Source of the DNA: Lantana camara
Lineage: Eukaryota > Streptophyta > Magnoliopsida > Lamiales > Verbenaceae
Length of the DNA stretch: 64,000 nucleotides
Direction of reading: 5' to 3'
Assembly (NCBI GenBank): GCA_037501455.1
Contig: CM074861.1
Location: forward strand, 100,479,001 to 100,543,000
Part shown: one piece after another, positions 35,886 to 46,367 of the stretch
How the letters are laid out: each line of letters opens with the position of its first letter
Numbering within the stretch: the first letter of the stretch is position 1
Translations under genes and position numbers: made by a program
Notes under the pieces: model-generated
Seen by the model: only the letters and a program-made list of their open reading frames with translations
What the model was told of the DNA's origin: nothing
Database searches by the model: none

Positions 35886-35989
35886 AGACCTAAGGCTTCT
35901 GTGTTGACATTTGGTATTTGACCTTAGGTGATGTAATGTGGTTTGACATCAGAACTCTCTTATTGTCTGTACACCATTCCATCATACCA

Positions 35990-36237
35990 ATCATGCCGTA
36001 AAGTGAACTTTCCAATTTCCATGAAAGAGGTTACAATTATTTTCTGAAAATTTGATGTTTTATCTGCATTGAGACAATTTCCGTGAAAGAGGTTACAATT
36101 ATTTTCTGAAAAATTGATGTTTTATCTGCATTGAGACGAAACCAGGATTTAATATAAGGGGATTAAAATGATGTTAAATTTGCTTTATATTTGTGTTACG
36201 TGTGGCGTAGCAAAGGAGCAGCTGCTCATGCGCTATT
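35990..36237 (+). pseudogene. NDL pseudogene: intron 6 end and exon 7
   Basis: Bases 36162-36237 match NDL exon 7 (13873-13950) closely, including AAATTTGCTTTATATTTGTG and GCTGCTCATGCGCTA, with scattered substitutions and one-base changes that break the frame. The upstream part matches NDL intron 6 (TTTCCAATTTCCATGAAAGAG) and contains a ~58-bp tandem duplication not present in NDL. The acceptor AG before the exon is lost. No other NDL exon was found nearby. Confidence 0.85.
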
Positions 36238-36643
36238 ACAGTCGATGACCTTCAAACATAGTAGACCTTACCGCCTTTCGAACGAGCTTTTGAACTAGTT
36301 AGCTCAACTACGTACGGTACAACTACCTACAGGGAATGATCATTTCATCTGAAAGCTTACATACAACAAAATCTGCAATGTACATGATCATTTCATCAGA
36401 AAGCTTACATTACGCCGAAATCTGCAATGTAGCAACTAAATTCATTGGCTTTCTAACGTCCCGTTTTTCATATTTCTCGAAGATTCAATATTATGAGTAA
36501 ACTAGACTACGGGTCTGCCGATGTACATTTGCAAGGATATATGTATACTCCAAAATAGACTACCTTCAATTCTACTTGATCATAAAAGCTTCAAAATGCT
36601 TACATTATGCATTTGCAATATACATATACCTTCTACCTCCCTG

Positions 36644-38670
36644 TCAATCCACTGTAAATCTCCTAACATCACACCGCATGTTGTTTCTACGCGCACCTCC
36701 ATCGACTTCTTCCTCGTTTCTACTTGCTTTTCTTCTATTCACCTCAGCATACATCTCCTCAATCAATGGTTTCCACAGACGAACACGAGCGTTTATAAAC
36801 CAATTCGAAACCTGGCCAGGATACGGTATATAAATGCCTTTTGTACTTAAGCTATATATGCTAAAAGTTGATAAGTTTATTCAAGGATCATGAAATGGTT
36901 TCCAAATTGAACTGTTGCCCAATGAAAGAGTTGTAATAATTTACCTGGCTCCTTGTCAACCCACTTTTCAAGGCGAGCAGATGCTTCTCGGCATCTTTCG
37001 GATACCTGAAAACAAAAAATGGCAAGATTATTGTGAAGTGAACTTCCTATCATGCTCAAAATACATAATTTTATACATGAGGGGGGTTAAGAGCGTACGG
37101 ATGAAGGAAATTTTGAAACATCCAAGCCCTCAAAATGGAGACCGATTTTTCGGGCAGCCCCCTTTGTGGCCTCCACAATTGATGCTCTCTCTTTTTAAGC
37201 TGGTGTAGAGCCCACTGTTTCTGAATGAAAGAAGTCTCGATCGAGCTCCCTTCTCTAGCTTCCCCTCCTTCATTAAAATGTGCTCCCATTGCAAGAATTT
37301 GGCTGCTGATTCTGTCCCTAAGGTTTTTGTACATGAGGGAAACTTTTGGGAGAGCGAAACGAGCATGTAGGCTAGGATCCAGCTCCGTTACTGCATGAAA
37401 TGCAGATATTACTGTATGAATTTCATCCATGCATTGGTTGTACTGCTCATCAACCTACACGAAACAAATGACAAGATTAATCGTAATACGTATTTATTTA
37501 TTTCTTCACTCTATTGCATCCACACTCCAATGGGAGATTTCCATTATAAATAACCCCCACAAGCTCAAGAGAACTATTCTTAAATCGTTAAGAAATTACG
37601 CAAAATCAATCCTGTGAAATGAAACATCTTGTAATGTTTTCAAAGTCTCAGGTGTGGTTAGTGTAATTTGAAAAACATTTCAAAGTTGCTACGCTTTTCA
37701 AAACAAGTGAGGCCCAAGTATAACTTTACAATCTTCGAAAGGGTGTAGGAAAGGGGTGGGGGTGGAGGGGGTTGAGTCATAGCATTTTAAACAAATAAAA
37801 TAAAACAAGAACACATACAACTTGCAATAAAGACAGCAAATTTTTCTTCTTGGCTTCAACTTCGTGTTCTTGCAATCCATTAGGAAAATCGACTGTGGGG
37901 GACCTCGCAGAAGTAGCAACATTAGCCGAGTAATTACTTGGATTAAAATCCTCGAGCACATAGCATGCAATTTCAGCAAGAATTTCTTGCATCGAATGGA
38001 AAAATCTTGATCCATGCAACACAGACGAGATCTGAACAGGCTTGTATGAAGTAAAGCTCATCCTACTACTGCTGCAAGATGTATCTTCTGATCCAGCAGG
38101 TTGTTTATGCAAAGAAGAATAGCTAGTGACGCCCCATGAGCTCATCTCCGAGCATCGTCCAGTAGGTGGCTGACACGTGGCTAGACTTAGAGACAACTCC
38201 TGACAAGACCGAGACGAACCCGGATAATTGTTAGAGTTCAACACCCCATTTTCAGCCATTATCCATTCGTTTAGGACAGAATTCCCATTTTGTGGGACCC
38301 AATATCTTGTGCTTGCATCAAAGGGCAAACCTTGATGACTGAAATTTGTCATCTCGAGCGTACGGATACCAGTAGGGATGTTTTCGATCTCCATATTTTG
38401 GATAATGGAGCTGAACTGGGGATAAGACATCTGGTTACAAGTGAAATTGATCAGGGGATTGACAGTTGTTATTTGGTTATGGGACTTTTCAAGTGTGTCA
38501 GGATACGATAGAGATGTGTAGAGTGAGTTGCCGTCTGCGAGAACAGATTGCGATGCATTTGCCTGAGTTTGCATATTGATGGGATTATTAGTTTCCACTG
38601 AGGAGGAAATTAAACCTGAAAAAGACGGTGATTTCAAACAATTATGAGTATTTCTGTCTTCATGAATCAT
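36644..38670 (-). CDS. ATH1: ATH1-type BEL1-like homeodomain transcription factor
   Basis: Four coding exons, 37822-38670, 37099-37454, 36945-37005 and 36644-36811, join in phase to 1,434 nt (477 residues; Arabidopsis ATH1 is about the same size). An in-frame TAA lies just upstream of the ATG. Domains in order: a ZIBEL-like ELSLSLA (158-164), a SKY-like segment (about 219-240, [18 protein letters not shown]), the BEL domain (about 268-345, with [19 protein letters not shown]), and a TALE homeodomain (about 376-438) with the three-residue PYP extension at 402-404 and helix 3 [15 protein letters not shown]. The BEL-domain text is specifically ATH1-like. ATH1 pairs with KNOX proteins such as STM in the nucleus and acts in meristem boundaries, growth repression and flowering time; this role is by homology. 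It converges on the NDL remnant just downstream. The C-terminal tail after the homeodomain is short and unlike other BELL proteins. Confidence 0.95.
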
Positions 38671-40830
38671 GAGTTCAAGGAAATGTTTGCCTTAGGATCA
38701 ATGTTTGAACTTAGAATGTTTCATTGCTTTCATCGGAGTTCAAGAATTGATCAATTTTCAGAATAAGTACTAAATTCAGGAATATTGCTAGAGAACATAA
38801 TCTAAGATAAAGAATTAGTAACATCGTCGAAGTGGACATACACACACGAGCACGAACGAAAATAAAAAGGTCCTGATTCCATCCTGCATACAGAACTACA
38901 GTACAATTAACTTATTGATAACTGATTCCATTCCATCCCACACAGCATTTCATAACTCTAAGCTTATTCTTTGAAAAGTAGACAGTTATGCCAGAGATTT
39001 TACTGTTTATTGCAGCTCAAAGGTCATGAAAACGTTAGAGAAGGTAAACAGAGCAAGCACTAAGAAGAAACTTGAAAGCATGCAACCTTCAATAGTTTAG
39101 GCAATCTAATTTCAATCATAAATGCAGAAGCTCAAGAACAACAAGGTTAGCACAGTTCTTTGATTGTTTACATTACTTGTGGGAATTAACACAAACATCT
39201 TTAACATTCATGCTGTCCAAATTAACCATATGTGAGCAAAGTCAGCAAAGATACTGTGTTATACAGTTTACAATCAGGATTGTGTAAGGAAAGGAATCAA
39301 GAAAATCATGTTTTAAGAACAATAATTAAACTAAAATATGATGTAAGACATTAATGTTTCTAAAGAAACCATAATCTTAACAGATTCAAGAAGACAAGAC
39401 AAACCTTATTATCGTCGGAGAAGGAACATATATCTTGCAATGAACAGATAAAACTCTGGTGAAATGCAGTTTCCCCTTTCAAGCCATTGCAAGAAAATAA
39501 ACTGTTAAGAACAAAAATTAAAGCAATATCAAAATTTTCATTAAAAAAACGAAATTAACTTTTGGGGAACAAATAATGGTTGTCAAACAAAGTGGAAGTT
39601 TGATTCTATGCTGATCAGAAAACTATATGTAGGAAATCATTGGTTACCCTTTGTTCCTAAACAGTGTACAAGATCAAAAAGCTAAAAAGACTATTTTTTT
39701 AACCTTTTTTTTACTATATCGATGATAAAAACTAGCAAGAAAACAAGCTCTCATGCAAATTAGAAAACAAAATAGAAAAAGTTAGCAAGTACATGACAAC
39801 CCCACCACTACTCTGAAAGAAAAAAACAACATATCAAAGAATAAAAGGCCAAGAATGCATAAAGTGGGCTTCTTTTCATGTGGGGTTTCTTCAAAAGATT
39901 TCAATTGCAACAGAAAAGAAGTTAAAAAAAGTGGGATTTCATCCAAGAAATGCAAAACCCAATAAACTGAAGAATTCAGAGCCTCACAGACCGCATCAAG
40001 CATGATGATCTATCTCCACACGAAAATCCCTTAAAAGACTCTTCTTTTAAACAAGAAAAGCTAAATTAACCAGTGGGTTTTCGTGATTTTCAGGAGTTAA
40101 ACACAAAGGGTCGTGGAAATTAAAGGGACATGCATTATAACGCCCATCGAAAAGCAGGAAGGAGTAGGACTGTTGAAAAAGCAGGGGTAAGAAAGAAAAT
40201 TGGCCTCTTTTCACAGAGAAATAGGGAGATAGGGAGGAACAAGTGCATAAATGGACCCATTTATTGAAAAGCAGAAACAGTAAGAGCCACACAAGTCTTC
40301 AAGATATATAGATACATGTGTGTGTGTGTGTGTTTAGTGTGTGTGGAAAAGAAGGAGCATTATACATTATGCATTATGCGTTGCATTACTCTTTGATGCT
40401 GCAGTTTCACTCATTTCTGTTGCAGCTTTTTGAGGGCCCATAACCATTCTCTTCTCTCTCTCTCAGTCTCTCTCTCACAACACACACACTAAAATCTGAT
40501 CCCATCCTGCAATGATAATCAAAAAACAAGAAATCTTGATTCTCTCTGTTCAAACTTCTGTGCATTGGCAGTATTTCTCCCTCCCAGCACCATTTTTCCA
40601 GCTACTTTTTTAACCATGTCGTTGATGAGAAAGGAGAGTAAATGGGGCAAGAAAACAACATACTTTTGTTACCTGAAATCAAACAGCTAAAGAATTAAGG
40701 CAAAAAGGAAAAGGGGTTCCACAGTACTGTTCCACCACCAGTGTACGTTCAGTCATTCCAGAGAGAGAGAGGGAGAGAGAGGAGAGAGAGAGGGAGAATA
40801 GGGCTAGTAGTGTGCAATGATGATGCAAGC
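38671..40830 (-). promoter_or_regulatory. ATH1 5' leader, probable leader intron and promoter
   Basis: About 2 kb lacks coding exons. On the minus strand a donor-like GATAATAAG|GTTTGT lies near 39404, consistent with a leader intron between there and the first coding exon; the acceptor was not resolved. Two minus frames (39782-40003 and 40047-40292) could be upstream ORFs if transcribed. CT-rich tracts on the minus strand at about 40445-40480 and 40760-40800 (plus GAGAGAGAGAGGGAGAG) resemble plant core-promoter Y patches and GA-binding sites. The transcription start is probably within 40.3-40.8 kb. Confidence 0.45.
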
Positions 40831-41125
40831 AACATTGAAGATCTTTGAACGGATTTATATGCGTGCATGCAATTACAAATGCTGTCTACTTTTATTGTTT
40901 CCTGCTGCTGTTAAATATCTTTGTACGGGTTGAGGGCTATGAGCTTCAGAGGATCAGAGAGAAAGATATGGTGGTAGAGGAAGAATCACTGTTCAATTTC
41001 CCTGAGATCAATACCACTCTGCTGACATGATGTGTGCTGCAAATCATAAATCTGAGATTTTTAAGAATTTTTTGGAAAATTATATGTGATATAGTTCTAT
41101 TTTCTTTAATAAAATTGTAAATTTT
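40831..41125. other. Upstream flank of ATH1, nothing recognised
   Basis: No supported gene; only short unsupported frames. Confidence 0.4.
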
Positions 41126-41290
41126 CATGTGATAATGATATGGTTATAATGGCTTAGCTCAGTGGTTTGACGTTAAATTGGGAAATTTTAGTTTAAATCT
41201 AATCTGAACAAATTTAACAAATTATAACGATAAGTGTATTATATTTTCACCGACCGTACGAGTTCCCCCATTACACTAGTTTGGAACTTG
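41126..41290 (+). repeat. SINE-like element with tRNA A box
   Basis: TGGCTTAGCTCAGTGG is a clear pol III A box; a degenerate B-box-like GTTTAAATCTAATC follows about 45 bp later. The 3' body resembles that of the 4100-4252 repeat (TATTTTCACCGACCG). The boundaries are approximate. Confidence 0.45.
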
Positions 41291-41574
41291 GAAGTAACAG
41301 GTTGGGACTAAAATTTATAGCTAAATTGATAAAAAAAATTATGTGTTAGTTTGATTCCGTAATAGTTTAATTAGATGTCTCGTATAAGAATTTTTTGCAG
41401 TCATATTTAATAATAAAAAAAAATTATATCGTAGTGGCTCGAGATTTCGAGTGGACAAATGTATATAATAAATATTAATATACTTTTTAGATGAGTTCAC
41501 AAATTACTTATTAGCATATTTTTATTATTTTCCACATAACAGAACATGAGAGGTGTATTCAGCTCTGAAGATAT

Positions 41575-41690
41575 TGGCCCAATCTAGCCCACATCAAGCC
41601 AGGCCCAATTAAGAACACTAATCATCAATGGATATGGGCTTCTTAAAAGCCCATTAGTTGAATTGTTGATAAAGTCTGAGGCCCATCTCT
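41575..41690. promoter_or_regulatory. Cluster of site II (TGGGCC/T) promoter motifs without a gene
   Basis: Five GGCCCA/TGGGCT-type motifs occur in about 115 bp (TTGGCCCAAT, AGGCCCAATT, ATGGGCTT, AGCCCATT, AGGCCCAT), followed by a CT-rich stretch and AACGCTAAAGCCG. In plants such clusters mark TCP-responsive promoters of growth and housekeeping genes. No coding sequence follows within 1.4 kb in either direction. Confidence 0.4.
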
Positions 41691-42699
41691 CCCTCTCCCT
41701 CACCCTTGAACGCTAAAGCCGTAAAAGAATCGAGTAGAGCACGACAGAGTTCGTTCTTGAGACTCTATGGTTCTTGACAAGATCTTAGATTCGAATTTCT
41801 TTTATCTCTATCAGATGAGTTGAAATATAAGTGTTTTTTGTAAGTGATTGATGAGTCAGTAAGCATTTACTATCTTAGACTAGAATGTTATCTTCTCGAC
41901 CTAAAATTCTAGTAATCAAGGTCAGACTTCTAATTTAAATATTTCGATTATTATAATTATTCAATAATTAATTAATGGTAATTAAACAAATATATAAGTG
42001 GGGCAGACCTTTGACCTTTCACTCGCATTAAATATATATATAGACTATAGAAAAACTAAAACGGCCTTCAACCCCATATCTTTGAAGTTTGATGGTGTCC
42101 ACTGTCACCACCCTTGCAATTATTTCCATTATTTATATAAATATATATTTCTCCAATTTGTTAATTCTTTTCAATAAAATTGTTATGGTTGGTGCTGATC
42201 ATGGAGAAGACTGCCGATTTTTATTATTTATTTTATTGGACATCATTTTCTGGACTACTTATATATATAATGTGCAGCCACTTATTGTGTTGACACTATA
42301 TAATTTTCACATTTTATGGATATACAAACGCGATAATGTATATTTTTTTTTCCCTTAATATCTCATGTTTTTCTTTTTCTTGGGTGTAACCTGATTTCTC
42401 GAGTGATAACTGTTTGGTCGTCGTTACCGGCACAAACGTTAAACATAACATGATACATTAGTATGATATTTTTTTATGTGTTCATGTATCAGAGATGTAC
42501 GTATATATAGTTTGTCTCTATTTCAAGTTTTACAATACGCATAGTGCGAATCCCACTTGAAAATAACCTTAGACAAATTAATTTAACAATATCACGATGG
42601 CATTATAATAAATTAATAATTCATAACAATAATTCATAACAAAAATGGTGACAATTACTGTTGTGGGCTTCTTTTTAGTCAAGGAAGACAATAAATTCA
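41691..42699. other. AT-rich intergenic DNA
   Basis: It includes a possible further SINE scrap near 41785 (AGATTCGAATTTC). Nothing else is recognised. Confidence 0.4.
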
Positions 42700-42704
42700 A
42701 GGTC

Positions 42705-42880
42705 GCAGGGGCGTAGCTCAGTTCCTTTTAGATCGGTAAATTTACTTCAAAATGTAAGATTCAATCCGTATGTAATGTGAGAACTTTATTCTTAAATTTA
42801 ATATGAGTTTTAAAAATGAGTTCCTTATAAACTTAAGGAGGTACACCTTTCGTTAATCCCTTTAACAGGTCACTGAATAC
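42705..42880 (+). repeat. Possible tRNA-derived SINE
   Basis: GGGGCGTAGCTCAGTT resembles a tRNA 5' end and A box, and AGATTCAATCCG about 45 bp later resembles a B box. No cloverleaf 3' half follows, so it is not a tRNA gene. Confidence 0.35.
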
Positions 42881-43044
42881 CTGATTTACCTGCTCCCACT
42901 TATTTTTTCGTATCGGGATGTGGGGGAATATTAAAGTTGGGAATTCAACCTTTTGCTGCAAGACAGCACATTCAAAACAAAGCATTTACTATAACAATAA
43001 AACAAGCACAAACTCCTAATGCCGATAGCTACATTTGGTGAATT

Positions 43045-43430
43045 TCTAAAATTGGTGTGTTTTTTTGGGATAGAGTACTTTTTATGTATTTTTTTGGTGT
43101 ATTGTAATTTTGGGGTTTTTCGCTTTTTGGAAAAACGGAATAACTGTAGTGAATAGTGATTCCGTTTTTTTAAAAAACGAATTTAACAAAAAATTTATGA
43201 TTGCAACGTATACACTCATAATTTTTTTTGTTACATCCGTTTTGGAAAAGCGGAATCACTATTCACTAGAGTGATTCCGTTTTTACAAAAACGGAATCAC
43301 TCTAGTGAATAGTGATTCCGCTTTTCCAAAACGCGAAAACCCTAACGTTACAATACATTCAAAAAATACACCAAAAGTACAATATTAAAAAAAAAAAAAA
43401 AACACCAAAATTAGAAAAAAACCGCTACGT
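43045..43430. mobile_element. Fold-back MITE with a central 92-bp palindrome
   Basis: The outer ends (CTAAAATTGGTGTG and CACCAAAATTAG) are inverted, as are the GGGTTTTTCGC and GCGAAAACCC blocks further in. At the centre the arms 43240-43284 and 43287-43331 are a perfect 45-bp inverted repeat with a 2-bp spacer. The motif GTGATTCCG also occurs in the left arm (43160 region), so the element has nested inverted repeats. No target duplication was fixed. Confidence 0.6.
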
Positions 43431-43523
43431 TTTTAAAGAATACGAAGACATAACCTAGCACTCTATCGAGTCGTAAAAAAATATAATGAAAAAATGAAAA
43501 GAGAAATGCAAAGAGAGCTAAAG

Positions 43524-44659
43524 TTAGGCTAGGTTTACTTTGAAAGATTCTTATCCGTTGGGAATAGATTTTGAACAATAAAATTCTTGATTATATTATC
43601 CACTACGCTCTTTACTTTAAAAGAAATCTCAATTTTAGAGCAATCATGTTTGTCTCATGCCTTTTACTTTGATGGTTTTTAATCTTTCATTCTACTAGTT
43701 AAGTGACAAAAATACCCCCTCCCCATGTGAAAAAGGTCACTTGATTGCGGCCCCACCCCAATCCCATTTTGTACCCTCGTTTGCAAAAATATAATTCTAA
43801 TAAAATAAAAAATTTTAAAAATGAGACATTGAAAATAAAAAATGGAAATTTTAAAAAATAAAGAGTAAAAATTATAAAATTATAAAAATATAATATAATA
43901 AAAAAAATTACAAATTTAAAAAATTAATATAAAATAAAAATGGATATTTAGAGTTAAGCCCTAAATAGGACTTAAATTTTTAGTATACTCCTCATTCCAA
44001 TAAAATTTTTAGTTAACTCCCTAATTATTCTAAAATGACCTAATTATCCTTCGTTTGCCATATTGTTGAATAATACGATAATTCCTGAATATTTAGATAT
44101 AGTTCCCCAATTACATAATGTTATACTTCATATTAAAATAAAATTCTTTATTTAATAACTAACGGTTACGTAACACAATAATTCATTAAAATTCATATTT
44201 AATGTTCGAAATTCAATTTAAATACTTCATATTAAAAGAAAATTTTTTCATTTAACATCCAACGGTTGCATAAAACAATAATTCCTTAATATTTAGATAT
44301 AGTTCTGGTTCCCGGCGGCGGCGGCCCCGACCCGTTTGTGTGGACGATAATAGCCTCCCCCCCCCCCCGACTGGGGGGGTCCTCCCGGAGCCTGGATCAT
44401 TCCGCCGGGATCATTCCAGCCTGCTGCGGGACGGGGTCAAAGAGTGCGACAAAAACCACGTTGGCACGATGACTACCATATGGACTAGGTTTGCTATGGA
44501 ACCTTAGCTTATGGAATTTTTGTCCGCCGGAAGAATTTTTGTCCGTCGGAAGAAAGCATGTGAATATGTAGTTGAAAAGTTACTGATGAAAAGTTACTGT
44601 TAAGGGCTCGTTTAATTTGACCCTAGGTAAGGTTTTTGAATGTTAATGAACCTAGACTC
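43524..44659. repeat. Tandem array, unit A (internally deleted)
   Basis: The AT-rich part starts at GGCTAGGTTTACTTTG and matches units B, C and D closely. The GC-rich module is reduced to its two ends: CATTCCGCCGGGATCATTCC joins directly to AGCCTGCTGCGGGACGG, a loss of about 590 bp relative to unit B. A C-rich run of 11 and a G7 run flank the site. No frame remains. Confidence 0.8.
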
Positions 44660-46367
44660 GGTTTACTTTGAAAGATTCTTATCCGTTGGGAATAGATTAT
44701 GAACAGTCAAATTCGTGACTATATTATCCACTACGCTCTTTACTTTAAAAGAAATCTCAATTTTAGTGCAATCATGTTTGTCTCATGCCTTTTACTTTGA
44801 TGGTTTTTAATCTTTCATTCTACTAGTTAAGTGAAAAAAATACCCCCTCCCCATGTGGAAAAGGTCACTTGATTGCGCCCCCACCCCAATCCCATTTTGT
44901 ACCCTCGTCTGCAAAAATATAATTCTAATAAAATAAAAAATTTTAAAAATGAGACATTTAAAATAAAAAATGAAAATTTTAAAAAATAAAGAGTAAAAAT
45001 TATAAAATTATAAAATTATAAAAATATAATATAATTAAAAAAATTACAAATTTAATAAATTAATATAAAATAAAAATGGATATTTAGAGTTAAGCCCTGA
45101 ACAAGACTTAAATTTTTAGTATACTCCTCATTCCAATAAATTTTTTAGTTAACTCCCTAATGATTCTAAAATGACCTAATTATCCTTCGTTTGTCATATT
45201 GTTGAATAATACGATAATTCCTGAATATTTAGATATAGTTCCCCAATTACATAATGTTATACTTCATATTAAAATAAAATTCTTTATTTAATAACTAACG
45301 GTTACGTAACACAATAATTCATTAAAATTCATATTTAATGTTCGAAATTCAATTTAAATACTTCATATTAAAAGAAAAGTTTTTCATTTAACATCCAACG
45401 GTTGCATAAAACAATAAATATTTAGATATAGTTCTGGTTCCCGACGACGGCGGCCACGACCCATTTGTGTGGACAATAAGAGGACCCCCCGACTACTGGG
45501 GGGGTTCCTCCCGGAGCCTGGATCATTCCGCCGGGATATCCACCACAGCCTCCGCCACCATCTCCTGCGGCTGATCTATCACCTCGAACGCCAGTTGCGG
45601 CTGCTGCGGATATTCCACCACCTGCTGCGGATCAAGCACCACCTCCGCTGGCTGCGATTGCAGGGGATCTACCACCTGCGGTAGATCTACCACCTCCTAC
45701 GCCAGCTGCGGCTGCAGCGGATCCACCGATCTACCACCTCCTCCTCGGATCCACCACCTGCGGTGGATCTACCACGTACTCCGTAAGTTGCGGCTGCGAC
45801 GGATCCACCACTGCGGCGAATCTACCACCTCCTCCGCCAGCTGCGGCTGCGGCGGACTACCACCTCCTCCGCCGGCGGATCTACCAGACTTTGGTAGGGA
45901 AGGACCTCTGGAAGAGTTCGAGTTTGGGCCACAGGATGGCATCCTTGAGGATTTAGTACAGGATTTCCTTCAGCAGCCAATTCCATTGCCGATCGGGGGG
46001 GGGAAGGAGTTCGATGATATTGAGTCATTCATTGAAGATATCTTGAATGATGGTCCCAATGACCAGAACGTGGTCGTCCAGACTGCTGTGGGTCCTGCTG
46101 TGGTGGATCAGATCGTGGTCGTCCAGCCTGCTGCGGGACGGGGTCAAAGAGTGCGACAAAAACCACGTTGGCACGATGACTACCATATGTACTAGGTTTG
46201 CTATGGAACCTTAGCTTATGGAATTTTTGTCCGCCGGAAGAATTTTTGTCCGTCGGAAGAAAGCATGTGAATATGTAGTTGAAAAGTTACTGATGAAAAG
46301 TTACTGTTAAGGGCTCGTTTAATTTGACCCTAGGTAAGGTTTTTGAATGTTAATGAAGCTAGGCTCA
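44660..46367. repeat. Tandem array, unit B
   Basis: A unit of 1,708 bp with an AT-rich half (to about 45430) and a GC-rich half (45430-46196), then a conserved 3' segment (GGGCTCGTTTAATTTGACCC). Landmarks recur in the same order in units A, C and D. Confidence 0.85.
45434..46195 (+). pseudogene. Pro/Ala/Asp-rich reading frame in unit B, frameshifted
   Basis: The GC-rich module codes in one frame for Pro-rich and Ala-rich repeats of the type PPPPAAAAADLPP, then shifts frame at least twice between 45740 and 45850. From about 45860 the open frame runs to 46195 through PDFGREGPLEEFEFGPQDG, an acidic segment (ILEDLVQDFLQQP, FDDIESFIEDILNDGP) and a basic end (GQRVRQKPRWHDDYHMY). I do not recognise the protein. 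The basic end resembles the RVRxxPxWxxDY motif of some copia polyprotein linkers, which hints at a retroelement origin. Confidence 0.45.

Noticed and set aside
42089..42358. 89-codon hydrophobic frame
   Set aside because: AT-rich low-complexity sequence with no homology that I recognise.
42705..42790. Possible tRNA gene
   Set aside because: It has A- and B-box-like motifs but no acceptor stem or complete cloverleaf; better explained as a SINE head.
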